Assembly: GCA_030605915.1 (NCBI GenBank)
Contig: JAUWHM010000145.1
Span: forward strand, 1 to 15,074
Direction of reading: 5' to 3'
DNA: 15,074 nt
Source: Nitrospirota bacterium
Lineage (GTDB): Bacteria; NPL-UPA2; JAGMAN01
Below, in pieces: positions 6,244 through 12,389 of this stretch. Every line of letters begins with the position of its first letter. The first letter of the stretch is position 1. The translations under genes and the position numbers were made by a program. Under the pieces are notes generated by a model that saw only the letters and a program-made list of their open reading frames with translations, did not search any database and was not told the origin of the DNA.

Positions 6244-7599
6244 ATGATTGATACTTTAACTCCCAAGCAGACTGTTAAGGAACTGGACAAGTATATCATC
6301 AGCCAGGATGAGGCTAAGAAGTCGGTGGCCATAGCTCTGCGGAATCGCTGGCGGCGACAGAAGCTTCCGCCGGAACTGCGGGATGAGGTTGCTCCCAAGA
6401 ACATAATCATGATCGGCCCTACCGGTGTCGGGAAGACGGAGATTGCCAGGCGTCTGGCCCGCCTGGCCCAGGCTCCCTTTATCAAAGTGGAGGCTTCTAA
6501 ATTCACTGAAGTGGGATATGTGGGGCGGGATGTAGAATCTATGGTGAGAGACCTAACCGACTTAGCTGTCAACATGCTCAAGGGGGAGAGAACGGAAGCA
6601 GTTAAAGATAAGGCGGAGGAGTTGGCTGAAGAAAGATTGCTTGACCTCCTCCTTCCCTCCGCTCCGGCTAAGGCTCCCACTGCCCTAACCCAACCCGAGG
6701 CCGCCGAGGAGAAAGCTCAGAGGGAGCGAACCAGGGAGAAGCTGAGGAAGCAGTTAAAGGAAGGGAAGTTGGATAAGAGGCTGGTGGAACTTGAGACCAG
6801 AGACCGTTTCGTTCCCATGATTGAGATCTTCTCCGGTTCCGGGATAGAGGAAATGGATATAAATATGCATGACATGTTCGGGAAGATGTTCCCACAGCGG
6901 ATGAAGCTCCGGAAAGTGACCGTGGGTGAAGCCAGGAGGATATTAGCCCAGGAGGAGGCCCAGAAGCTAATCAATATGGATGAGGTGATCAGGGAAGCTA
7001 TATTCCGGGTAGAGAACTCAGGGATAATATTCTTAGATGAGCTGGATAAGATAGCTGGCAGGGAGAAGGGAGCTGGTCCTGATGTCTCCCGGGAAGGCGT
7101 GCAGCGGGATATCCTTCCCATTGTGGAGGGGACGACAGTAGCTACCAAATACGGGATGGTGAAGACGGACCATGTCCTCTTCATTGCTGCCGGTGCCTTC
7201 CATATCTCCAAGCCATCTGACCTCATTCCCGAACTTCAGGGGCGATTTCCTATTCGGGTGGAGCTGAGCAGCCTCTCCAAAGAGGATTTTGAGAAGATAC
7301 TCACCCAGCCTCGAAATGCGCTGATCAAGCAGTATAGTGCTCTCCTGCAGACGGAAGGCATCCAGATAGAATTTACTGATGAAGCCATTGGGGAGATTGC
7401 AGGCATGGCCTGGGCGGTGAATGCCCGGATGGAGAACATTGGGGCTCGGCGGCTTTACACCATTATGGAGAAGCTGATTGAGGACATTTCCTTCAATGCT
7501 CCTGATGTTCCAAAGAAAGTGACTATTGATGCTAAGTATGTCAAGAATAGGCTCTCTAACATAATCAAGGACCAGGATTTGAGCAGGTATATTTTATAA
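6244..7599 (+). CDS. hslU: ATPase subunit HslU (ClpY) of the HslUV protease
   Basis: This AAA+ unfoldase feeds substrates to HslV. The protein is 451 residues. The N-terminal LTPKQTVKELDKYIISQDEA is typical of HslU. Walker A is GPTGVGKT at residues 58-65. The pore motif GYVGRD follows in TEVGYVGRDVES. The family-specific intermediate domain spans about residues 110-245 and is charged and Lys/Glu-rich. Walker B is IIFLDELDKI with Asp265 and Glu266. The protein ends DLSRYIL, matching the C-terminal tail that docks between HslV subunits and activates them. AAAGAG lies close before ATG 6244. The gene is probably cotranscribed with hslV. Confidence 0.97.
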   Translation: MIDTLTPKQTVKELDKYIISQDEAKKSVAIALRNRWRRQKLPPELRDEVAPKNIIMIGPTGVGKTEIARRLARLAQAPFIKVEASKFTEVGYVGRDVESMVRDLTDLAVNMLKGERTEAVKDKAEELAEERLLDLLLPSAPAKAPTALTQPEAAEEKAQRERTREKLRKQLKEGKLDKRLVELETRDRFVPMIEIFSGSGIEEMDINMHDMFGKMFPQRMKLRKVTVGEARRILAQEEAQKLINMDEVIREAIFRVENSGIIFLDELDKIAGREKGAGPDVSREGVQRDILPIVEGTTVATKYGMVKTDHVLFIAAGAFHISKPSDLIPELQGRFPIRVELSSLSKEDFEKILTQPRNALIKQYSALLQTEGIQIEFTDEAIGEIAGMAWAVNARMENIGARRLYTIMEKLIEDISFNAPDVPKKVTIDAKYVKNRLSNIIKDQDLSRYIL

Positions 7600-7613
7600 T
7601 TTTATAGTTTTTC

Positions 7614-7642
7614 TTGCCAAAAATTTGAGGTTATGTTATACT
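7614..7642 (+). promoter_or_regulatory. Strong sigma70 promoter candidate for the rpsB operon
   Basis: TTGCCA (7614-7619), a 17-nt spacer and TATACT (7637-7642), with an extended -10 TG at 7634-7635. Transcription would begin near 7649, leaving a 5' leader of only about 16 nt that consists mostly of the ribosome binding site GGAGGAGG (about 7655-7662) before ATG 7665. The position between hslU and a ribosomal protein gene supports it. Confidence 0.75.
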
Positions 7643-7664
7643 CTGGCGAAAATTCGGAGGAGGT

Positions 7665-8534
7665 ATGAATATATCAGTGCGCGAACTTTTAGAGGCAGGA
7701 GTTCATTTCGGCCATCAGACCAGACGCTGGAATCCCAAGATGGCCCGCTATATCTTCGGGGAAAGAGATGGAATTTACATCATTGACCTATCAAAGACAG
7801 AGGAAAGTCTGAAGAAAGCCTGTGAATTCGTCACTGAGACTGCGGGCAAAGGCGGGCAGTTGCTCTTTGTGGGAACTAAGAAGCAGGCTCAGGAGTCCAT
7901 TGAATCGGAAGCTACTCGCTGCGGTATGTTTTATGTTAACCGGCGCTGGTTGGGCGGGATGCTAACCAATTTTCAGACAATACGCCGAAGTATCGACCGC
8001 TTAAGGGAACTTAAGAGAATGGATGAGGAGGGGACCTTTGGTCTTCTGCCCAAGAAAGAGGTAATTCACCTGAGCAAGGAGAAGGAGCGCCTGGAGAAGA
8101 ATTTGATTGGCATTCAGGCGATGGATGGATTGCCGGGAGCCCTTTTCGTTGTCGACACCAGGAAGGAGAGGATAGCGATATCGGAAGCTAATGCGCTGGA
8201 CATCCCCGTAGTAGCCTTAGTTGACACTAACTGCGATCCCGATGAAGTTCAGTTCTGTATCCCGGGCAACGACGATGCCATTAAGGCCATAAAGTTTCTC
8301 TGCGCTCAGATTGCTGATGCCGTGTTAGATGGAAAAGAGAAGCTAAAAGCTGAGGAGAAGGTTGAGGAGGAAAAAGTAGCTCGGGAAGCTAAGGTTAAGG
8401 AAGAACCAGCCAAAGAGGCCAAGGCAGAAGAGGCAGCAGGGATGAGACAAGAGAGGGAAAAGAAACCGGTCAAGAGAACAAGAAAAGCTGGGAAGGTTAA
8501 AAAAGAAGGCAAAGAGGGTAAGGAAAGTGAGTAA
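7665..8534 (+). CDS. rpsB: 30S ribosomal protein S2
   Basis: S2 binds late to the 30S head/body junction and is needed to recruit S1 in many bacteria. The protein is 289 residues. The core begins MNISVRELLEAGVHFGHQTRRWNPKMARYI (two blocks of the S2 signature) and includes FVGTKKQAQ, RRWLGGMLTNF, LPGALFVVDTRKE, EANALDIPVVALVDTNCDPD and IPGNDDAIKAI. After about residue 222 there is a 65-residue low-complexity tail rich in Lys, Glu and Ala, longer than in E. coli S2 (241 residues in total). Such charged extensions occur in S2 of several phyla. The 3' end overlaps tsf by 8 nt. Confidence 0.97.
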   Translation: MNISVRELLEAGVHFGHQTRRWNPKMARYIFGERDGIYIIDLSKTEESLKKACEFVTETAGKGGQLLFVGTKKQAQESIESEATRCGMFYVNRRWLGGMLTNFQTIRRSIDRLRELKRMDEEGTFGLLPKKEVIHLSKEKERLEKNLIGIQAMDGLPGALFVVDTRKERIAISEANALDIPVVALVDTNCDPDEVQFCIPGNDDAIKAIKFLCAQIADAVLDGKEKLKAEEKVEEEKVAREAKVKEEPAKEAKAEEAAGMRQEREKKPVKRTRKAGKVKKEGKEGKESE

Positions 8535-9060
8535 GAAGGTGAACATAACGCTGGATATGGTCAAAAGACTTCGGGAGATGAGCGGAGCGGGAGTGATGAG
8601 CTGTAAAAAAGCCCTGGCCGAGACGGATGGAGATCTTGAAGAATCTTTGGAGTTTCTCCGGGTGCAGGGTTTATCCATAGCTGCCAAGAAGGCAAGCCGG
8701 GAGACCAGAGAAGGTTTAATTTCCTCCTATGTTCACTTTGGTGGTAAGATTGGAGTCCTGGTAGAACTTAACTGCGAAACTGACTTTGTAGCCAAGAAAG
8801 ATGAGTTTAAACAGTTAGCAAAGGATATCTGCATGCACATTGCCTGGTCCAACCCCCAGTTCATATCCCGGGAAGAGGTTACCGAGGAAATAGCAGCCAG
8901 GGAGAAGGATCCGGATAGGTATTTCCCCAAGGTCTGTCTCTTAGAGCAATCTTTCTTTCGGGACAATGAGATCACCGTTAGTAGTTACTTATCCTCCCAG
9001 ATCGCTAAGATGGGAGAGAATATTAGAATAAGGCGCTTTGTCCGGTATCAGTTACGGTGA
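8527..9060 (+). CDS. tsf: Elongation factor Ts (short form)
   Basis: EF-Ts is the nucleotide exchange factor for EF-Tu. The protein is 177 residues. The N-terminal UBA-like region MVKRLREMSGAGVMSCKKAL precedes the core with LVELNCETDFVAKKDEF, CLLEQSFFRDN and IAKMGENIRIRRFVRYQL. It is shorter than other short EF-Ts proteins (about 196 residues in Thermus). The segment between NPQFISREEV and CLLEQ lacks about 23 residues that normally form a helical pair. The usual ending RFELGEG or similar is replaced: the last two codons and the TGA stop lie within repeat copy 5 (from 9052). GTG 8527 is the chosen start because it gives the expected N-terminus, overlaps rpsB for translational coupling, and follows AAGG. 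An ATG at the Met of LDMVKRL would remove ten residues. Confidence 0.95.
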   Translation: MSKKVNITLDMVKRLREMSGAGVMSCKKALAETDGDLEESLEFLRVQGLSIAAKKASRETREGLISSYVHFGGKIGVLVELNCETDFVAKKDEFKQLAKDICMHIAWSNPQFISREEVTEEIAAREKDPDRYFPKVCLLEQSFFRDNEITVSSYLSSQIAKMGENIRIRRFVRYQLR

Positions 9061-9110
9061 AACACAATGAAATAGTGCTGCTTCGCTGCAGTACTGGCCA
9101 AAGGCCGGTA
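9052..9110 (+). repeat. Dispersed palindromic element, copy 5 (tsf end / pyrH leader)
   Basis: TTACGGTGA at 9052-9060 is the last two codons and stop of tsf. The core AGTGCTGC-TTCGCT-GCAGTACT can pair with one wobble. The end folds as TACTGGCC (9092-9099), AAA, GGCCGGTA (9103-9110). The last 23 bases match copies 3 and 4 exactly. The pyrH Shine-Dalgarno run GGGG begins at 9111, directly after the hairpin. Confidence 0.8.
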
Positions 9111-9118
9111 GGGGAATA

Positions 9119-9835
9119 ATGAAGAAGTCGGTTTATAAGCGTATTTTGCTAAAGCTGAGTGGGGAGGCTTTACAGGGGAGACAGAAATATGGTCTTGACC
9201 CAAAGGTGATTACCTCCGTTGCTGAGGAGCTCAAGGATGTTCGGGAACTTGGACTGGAGATAGCCGTGGTGGTTGGAGGAGGGAATATCTTCCGGGGAGT
9301 AGTAACCAGTGCCAAGGGGATGGAGCGGTCCATAGCTGACTACATGGGAATGTTAGCCACCGGGATAAATGCTCTTGCGTTACAGGGAGTCTTAGAGAAG
9401 ATGGGAGTGGATACAAGAGTGCAATCAGCTATTGAGATGCGAGACTTAGCTGAGCCCTATATCAGGCGCCGGGCCATCCGCCACCTGGAGAAGGGAAGGG
9501 TGGTTATCTTTGCAGGTGGGACAGGCAATCCTTATTTTACCACTGATACAGCCGCTGCCCTGAGGGCCACTGAGATTGGAGCGGAGGTGATTTTAAAGGC
9601 AACAAAGGTAGACGGAGTCTACAGCTCGGACCCCATGCTTGACCCCAAAGCCAAAAAATATGGTCGTCTAAGTTATATTGAGGTGATTAAAAGAAAGTTA
9701 AAGGTGATGGATTCTACGGCCATTTCCCTCTGCATGGACAATTCCTTACCAATCATTGTCTTTAACCTCAAGCGCAAAGGCAGTATTAAGAGGGCCGTTT
9801 TGGGTGAGCCGATTGGAACCATAGTTGAGGAATAA
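9119..9835 (+). CDS. pyrH: Uridylate kinase (UMP kinase)
   Basis: This enzyme phosphorylates UMP to UDP with ATP, supplying pyrimidine nucleotides and UDP-sugar precursors in the cytoplasm. The protein is 238 residues, typical of the bacterial hexameric amino-acid-kinase-fold family. Visible motifs are ILLKLSGEAL at the start, VVGGGNIFRG (Gly53-Asn56) for phosphate binding, DYMGMLATGINALALQ, FAGGTGNPYFTTDTAAALRA, KATKVDGVYSSDP and KVMDSTAISLCMDN. ATG 9119 follows GGGG at 9111-9114, just after repeat copy 5. frr begins 3 nt after the stop. The enzyme is commonly regulated by GTP and UTP, but nothing in the sequence shows this directly. Confidence 0.97.
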   Translation: MKKSVYKRILLKLSGEALQGRQKYGLDPKVITSVAEELKDVRELGLEIAVVVGGGNIFRGVVTSAKGMERSIADYMGMLATGINALALQGVLEKMGVDTRVQSAIEMRDLAEPYIRRRAIRHLEKGRVVIFAGGTGNPYFTTDTAAALRATEIGAEVILKATKVDGVYSSDPMLDPKAKKYGRLSYIEVIKRKLKVMDSTAISLCMDNSLPIIVFNLKRKGSIKRAVLGEPIGTIVEE

Positions 9836-9838
9836 GAA

Positions 9839-10405
9839 ATGGAAAAATCAGTTAAAGATATTCTCAGCGAGATGGAAGAGAAGATGCGAAAGTCGGTGGA
9901 AGTGACCAGACGGGAACTGGCCGCTATTCGGACTGGACGGGCTTCCACCTCGCTCCTGGAAGGGGTTAATGTTGATTACTATGGAACGCTCACTCCCCTG
10001 CGTCAGGTATCAAATATCCTGACTCCCGAGCCAACCCTTATTGTAATCCAGCCCTGGGACAAATCAACCTTAGCGGAGATAGAGAGAGCTATCTTGAAAG
10101 CAGATATAGGTTTGACTCCTAACAATGACGGCAAGGTCATTCGCATCCCCATCCCTCCCCTCAGCGAGGAGAGGCGGCAGGAGCTGGTCAGAGTGGTGAG
10201 GAAGATGGCTGAGGAGGGAAGAGTAGCCATCCGGGGAGTCCGGCATAAGGAGAGAGATTCAGTAAAAGCCCTGGAGAAAGAAGGCAAGCTCTCCAAGGAC
10301 AATAGCCGAAGAGGACAGGAGAAGATGGAAGAGCTAACCCATAAATATATTGAGGAAGTAGATAAGATTTTAGCAGCCAAAGAAAAGGAGGTTTTGGAAG
10401 TATAA
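9839..10405 (+). CDS. frr: Ribosome recycling factor
   Basis: RRF, with EF-G, splits post-termination ribosomes. The protein is 188 residues, the standard length is about 185. The first long helix of domain I contains RRELAAIRTGRAS. Domain II follows with VDYYGTLTPLRQVSNI, TLIVIQPWD and KADIGLTPNNDGKVIRIPIP. The C-terminal helices contain PLSEERRQELVR, RHKERDSVKALEKEGKLSKD and HKYIEEVDKILAAKEKEVLEV. GAGGAA lies before ATG 9839, spanning the end of pyrH, which indicates coupling. Confidence 0.97.
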   Translation: MEKSVKDILSEMEEKMRKSVEVTRRELAAIRTGRASTSLLEGVNVDYYGTLTPLRQVSNILTPEPTLIVIQPWDKSTLAEIERAILKADIGLTPNNDGKVIRIPIPPLSEERRQELVRVVRKMAEEGRVAIRGVRHKERDSVKALEKEGKLSKDNSRRGQEKMEELTHKYIEEVDKILAAKEKEVLEV

Positions 10406-10420
10406 GGGGAGGGTAGAAAA

Positions 10421-10591
10421 ATGGCATATAAGATTACGGAAGAATGTGTTGCCTGCGGGACCTGCCATGACGAATGTCCGACGGGAGCTATTCAGGAAGG
10501 AGAGGAGCAGTATTCCATTGACCCTGAGAAGTGCGATGACTGTGGTAAGTGTGTTGAAGTGTGCCCGACAGAAGCCATTGTTAAAGCATAA
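10421..10591 (+). CDS. 2[4Fe-4S] clostridial-type ferredoxin
   Basis: This small 56-residue electron carrier has two complete cluster motifs: Cys9, Cys12, Cys15, Cys19-Pro (CVACGTCHDECP) and Cys38, Cys41, Cys44, Cys48-Pro (CDDCGKCVEVCP). Each cluster takes three cysteines from one motif and one from the other. The length is that of classical clostridial ferredoxins. GGGGAGGG at 10407-10414 is a strong ribosome binding site for ATG 10421. It lies 15 nt after frr and within the same operon as dxr and ispG. IspG (and IspH) are [4Fe-4S] reductases that need ferredoxin or flavodoxin, so supply of electrons to the MEP pathway is a reasonable inference. It could also serve general low-potential metabolism. 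A longer overlapping frame starting at 10446 is spurious. Confidence 0.93.
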   Translation: MAYKITEECVACGTCHDECPTGAIQEGEEQYSIDPEKCDDCGKCVEVCPTEAIVKA

Positions 10592-10625
10592 GCCTCTTAC
10601 TAACTCGATGAACCTCCCCCTCCTG

Positions 10626-10698
10626 AGTCGGTCAACTCATCCGACCCATTCGCTACGCTCAGGGTTGCCTAACTGGTTGTCCCGAGCGGAGCGAGGGA
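10626..10698. repeat. Palindrome cluster in the ferredoxin-uppS gap
   Basis: GTCGG (10627-10631) pairs with CCGAC (10641-10645). TCGCTACGCTCAGGG (10650-10664) can pair with CCCGAGCGGAGCGA (10681-10694) with one A-G mismatch and one bulge, forming a long stem around a 16-nt loop. The CGAGCGGAGCGAGGGA arm has the look of repeats widely dispersed in uncultured bacterial genomes. No open frame is convincing here. Confidence 0.55.
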
Positions 10699-10712
10699 CT
10701 AAGGAAGATGCT

Positions 10713-10736
10713 GCCCCTTCATGGGGTTTTCTTTTT
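10713..10736 (+). terminator. Weak intrinsic terminator or attenuator candidate
   Basis: CCCC (10714-10717), loop TTCAT, GGGG (10723-10726) and then TTTTCTTTTT (10727-10736); a G-T pair can extend the stem to five. The stem is short for a full terminator, so partial read-through into uppS is likely. It follows the ferredoxin gene. Confidence 0.35.
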
Positions 10737-10747
10737 CCTTCTTATAT

Positions 10748-10770
10748 CCCTCTCCCCTATGGGGAGAGGG
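10748..10770 (+). repeat. Perfect 10-bp GC-rich hairpin before uppS
   Basis: CCCTCTCCCC (10748-10757), loop TAT, GGGGAGAGGG (10761-10770). There is no U-tract after it, so it is not a terminator. The left arm could instead pair with GGGTGAGGG (10775-10783, eight of nine pairs), which overlaps the uppS Shine-Dalgarno sequence GAGGGG (10779-10784). Two mutually exclusive folds are therefore possible. Confidence 0.65.
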
Positions 10771-10789
10771 TAAAGGGTGAGGGGTTATC

Positions 10790-11527
10790 TTGACTGAGGC
10801 GAACGAACTGGAGGAGAAATTAGATAAGGCCAAACTTCCCTGCCATATTGCCATCATCATGGATGGGAATGGACGGTGGGCCAGGAAGAGAAGACTGCCC
10901 CGGGTAGCCGGCCACAGGGCCGGGGTAAAATCGGTCAGGGAGATAGTACGGGCCTGCGGAGAGATAGGGATTAAGGTGCTTACCCTTTATGCTTTCTCGG
11001 TGGAGAACTGGAAACGTCCCCGTCGGGAAGTCGATACCCTGATGCGTCTTCTGCGAGAGTTTCTGAGGAGGGAGATTCCCAATTTGAACAAGAACCGGGT
11101 GAGACTGATGGCAATAGGCCGCCTGAAAGAGCTTCCTGGAAAGGTTCAAGAGACTCTGGAGAAAGCGATTAAGAGCACGGAGAAAAACGATGGGCTGATT
11201 CTCAACTTAGCTATTAATTATGGAGGCAGAAGCGAAATAGTCGATGCAGTTAAGGGCCTGGCTAAGGATGTCGAGAAAGGTATCTGTAAGCTGGAGGAAA
11301 TCAACGAGGAGATATTTGAGAAATACTTATATACCTCTCACCTCCCTGACCCTGACCTGCTCATCAGGACGAGTGGGGAGCATCGGGTAAGCAACTTCCT
11401 CCTCTGGCAGGTCTCTTATAGTGAAATCTGGGTCACCCCCGTCTACTGGCCGGATTTCCGAAGGCGTCACCTTTTAGAAGCCCTTTTAGATTATCAGCGA
11501 AGGGAGCGCCGGTTTGGTGGCATCTGA
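10790..11527 (+). CDS. uppS: Isoprenyl transferase (undecaprenyl diphosphate synthase)
   Basis: This cis-prenyltransferase condenses isopentenyl diphosphate onto farnesyl diphosphate to make the C55 lipid carrier for peptidoglycan. The protein is 245 residues. The signature IAIIMDGNGRWARKRRLPR contains the catalytic Asp25. GHRAGVKSVREIVRACGEIG, LYAFSVENWKRPRREV, LNLAINYGGRSEIVDA and LPDPDLLIRTSGEHRVSNFL follow, with WPDFRRRHLLEALLDYQRRERRFGG at the end (two blocks). TTG 10790 is the likely start: GAGGGG is 5 nt upstream and it leaves the usual ~20-residue leader before MDGNG. The 3' end meets cdsA closely. Confidence 0.95.
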   Translation: MTEANELEEKLDKAKLPCHIAIIMDGNGRWARKRRLPRVAGHRAGVKSVREIVRACGEIGIKVLTLYAFSVENWKRPRREVDTLMRLLREFLRREIPNLNKNRVRLMAIGRLKELPGKVQETLEKAIKSTEKNDGLILNLAINYGGRSEIVDAVKGLAKDVEKGICKLEEINEEIFEKYLYTSHLPDPDLLIRTSGEHRVSNFLLWQVSYSEIWVTPVYWPDFRRRHLLEALLDYQRRERRFGGI

Positions 11528-11531
11528 GAAA

Positions 11532-12353
11532 ATGCGAAATAGAATAATAATGGCTATTATCTTCATTCCCATCTTCATTATTCTCATCAAGCTGGGAAGA
11601 TGGCCATTCTTCTTGTTGATTACTGCCATCAGCCTAACAGGGCTATTTGAGTTCTACCATTTGACGGGGAATAGCCGGATAAAGCCACTTCTTCCCCTGG
11701 GGATGGTGGCATCAGTGGTTCTGCTTCTCAGTATTTTCTACGGGCACGGAACGTTTTGGCCGTCCTCCATCATTGTTGCTTCTATCCTAACATCATTCTT
11801 ATGGCAGATGGGCAGAAAGGACCCTGGTCTGGCCATTGCCAACTGTGGGGTGACTATCTTAGGGCTACTCTATGTGGTTGGATTGCTTGGCTACCTGATC
11901 AGCTTAAGACAGCTAAAACCGGACCACATAGGAGAAAGCCTTGTTCTAAGTGTCTGGTTCATAACCTGGATAGGGGATAGTGGAGCTTTTGCTATCGGTA
12001 GGCCGTGGGGGAGGCATAAGCTCTTCCCCCGCATTAGCCCGAATAAGACGATAGAAGGAGCAATAGGTGGAGTGCTATCGGCGATGTTAGCTAGTCTCAT
12101 TGCTTGTTTTGCCTTGAGAGCTATCTTCAAAAGCGACCCCTTCCCGATCTCCCATGCACTTCCTCTTGGATTCGCTCTGGGGATAATCGGAATCCTTGGC
12201 GACCTCAGTGAATCTCTCCTCAAGAGGAGTGTGGAACTTAAGGACAGCGGAGGTAAGGTTCCTGGTCATGGAGGTATCCTGGATACTTTCGACAGTCTCC
12301 TATTCACTGCTCCCATAATGTATTATTATGCAATATTTATCATGAAACTCTGA
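11532..12353 (+). CDS. cdsA: Phosphatidate cytidylyltransferase
   Basis: This integral membrane enzyme makes CDP-diacylglycerol from phosphatidate and CTP, the entry point to anionic phospholipids and phosphatidylethanolamine. The protein is about 273 residues with roughly eight hydrophobic helices. Family motifs are SGAFAIGRPWGRHKLFPRIS, PNKTIEGAIGG and the C-terminal signature SLLKRSVELKD followed by VPGHGGILDTFDSLLFTAP. In the signature, the usual Arg after HGG-x-x-D is Thr (DTFDS). ATG 11532 gives the typical MRNRIIMAIIF start, 4 nt after the uppS stop. GTG 11517 and TTG 11514 are alternatives with a better-placed GGGAG (11502-11506), and both would overlap uppS. Confidence 0.92.
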   Translation: MRNRIIMAIIFIPIFIILIKLGRWPFFLLITAISLTGLFEFYHLTGNSRIKPLLPLGMVASVVLLLSIFYGHGTFWPSSIIVASILTSFLWQMGRKDPGLAIANCGVTILGLLYVVGLLGYLISLRQLKPDHIGESLVLSVWFITWIGDSGAFAIGRPWGRHKLFPRISPNKTIEGAIGGVLSAMLASLIACFALRAIFKSDPFPISHALPLGFALGIIGILGDLSESLLKRSVELKDSGGKVPGHGGILDTFDSLLFTAPIMYYYAIFIMKL

Positions 12354-12389
12354 CCAATTTTAGCCGTAAATTCTTAGGAGTGAAAAGAG

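Noticed and set aside
6717..7226. Long antisense frame within hslU, and similar ones in topA, dxr and rpsB (e.g. 2260-2703, 12374-12904, 8306-8512)
   Set aside because: These are mirror frames of strongly conserved genes. They are Ser/Leu-rich, have no recognisable motif, and lack plausible initiation signals.
10446..10793. A 115-codon frame overlapping the ferredoxin gene
   Set aside because: The ferredoxin frame has two perfect Cys motifs and a strong ribosome binding site. The overlapping frame has low-complexity content and runs through palindromic repeats into the uppS start.
11732..12353. Thr in place of Arg in the CdsA signature as a sign of an inactive enzyme
   Set aside because: All other conserved residues (KR...KD...HGG..D..D) are present and this position varies among bacterial CdsA proteins, so loss of function is not supported.
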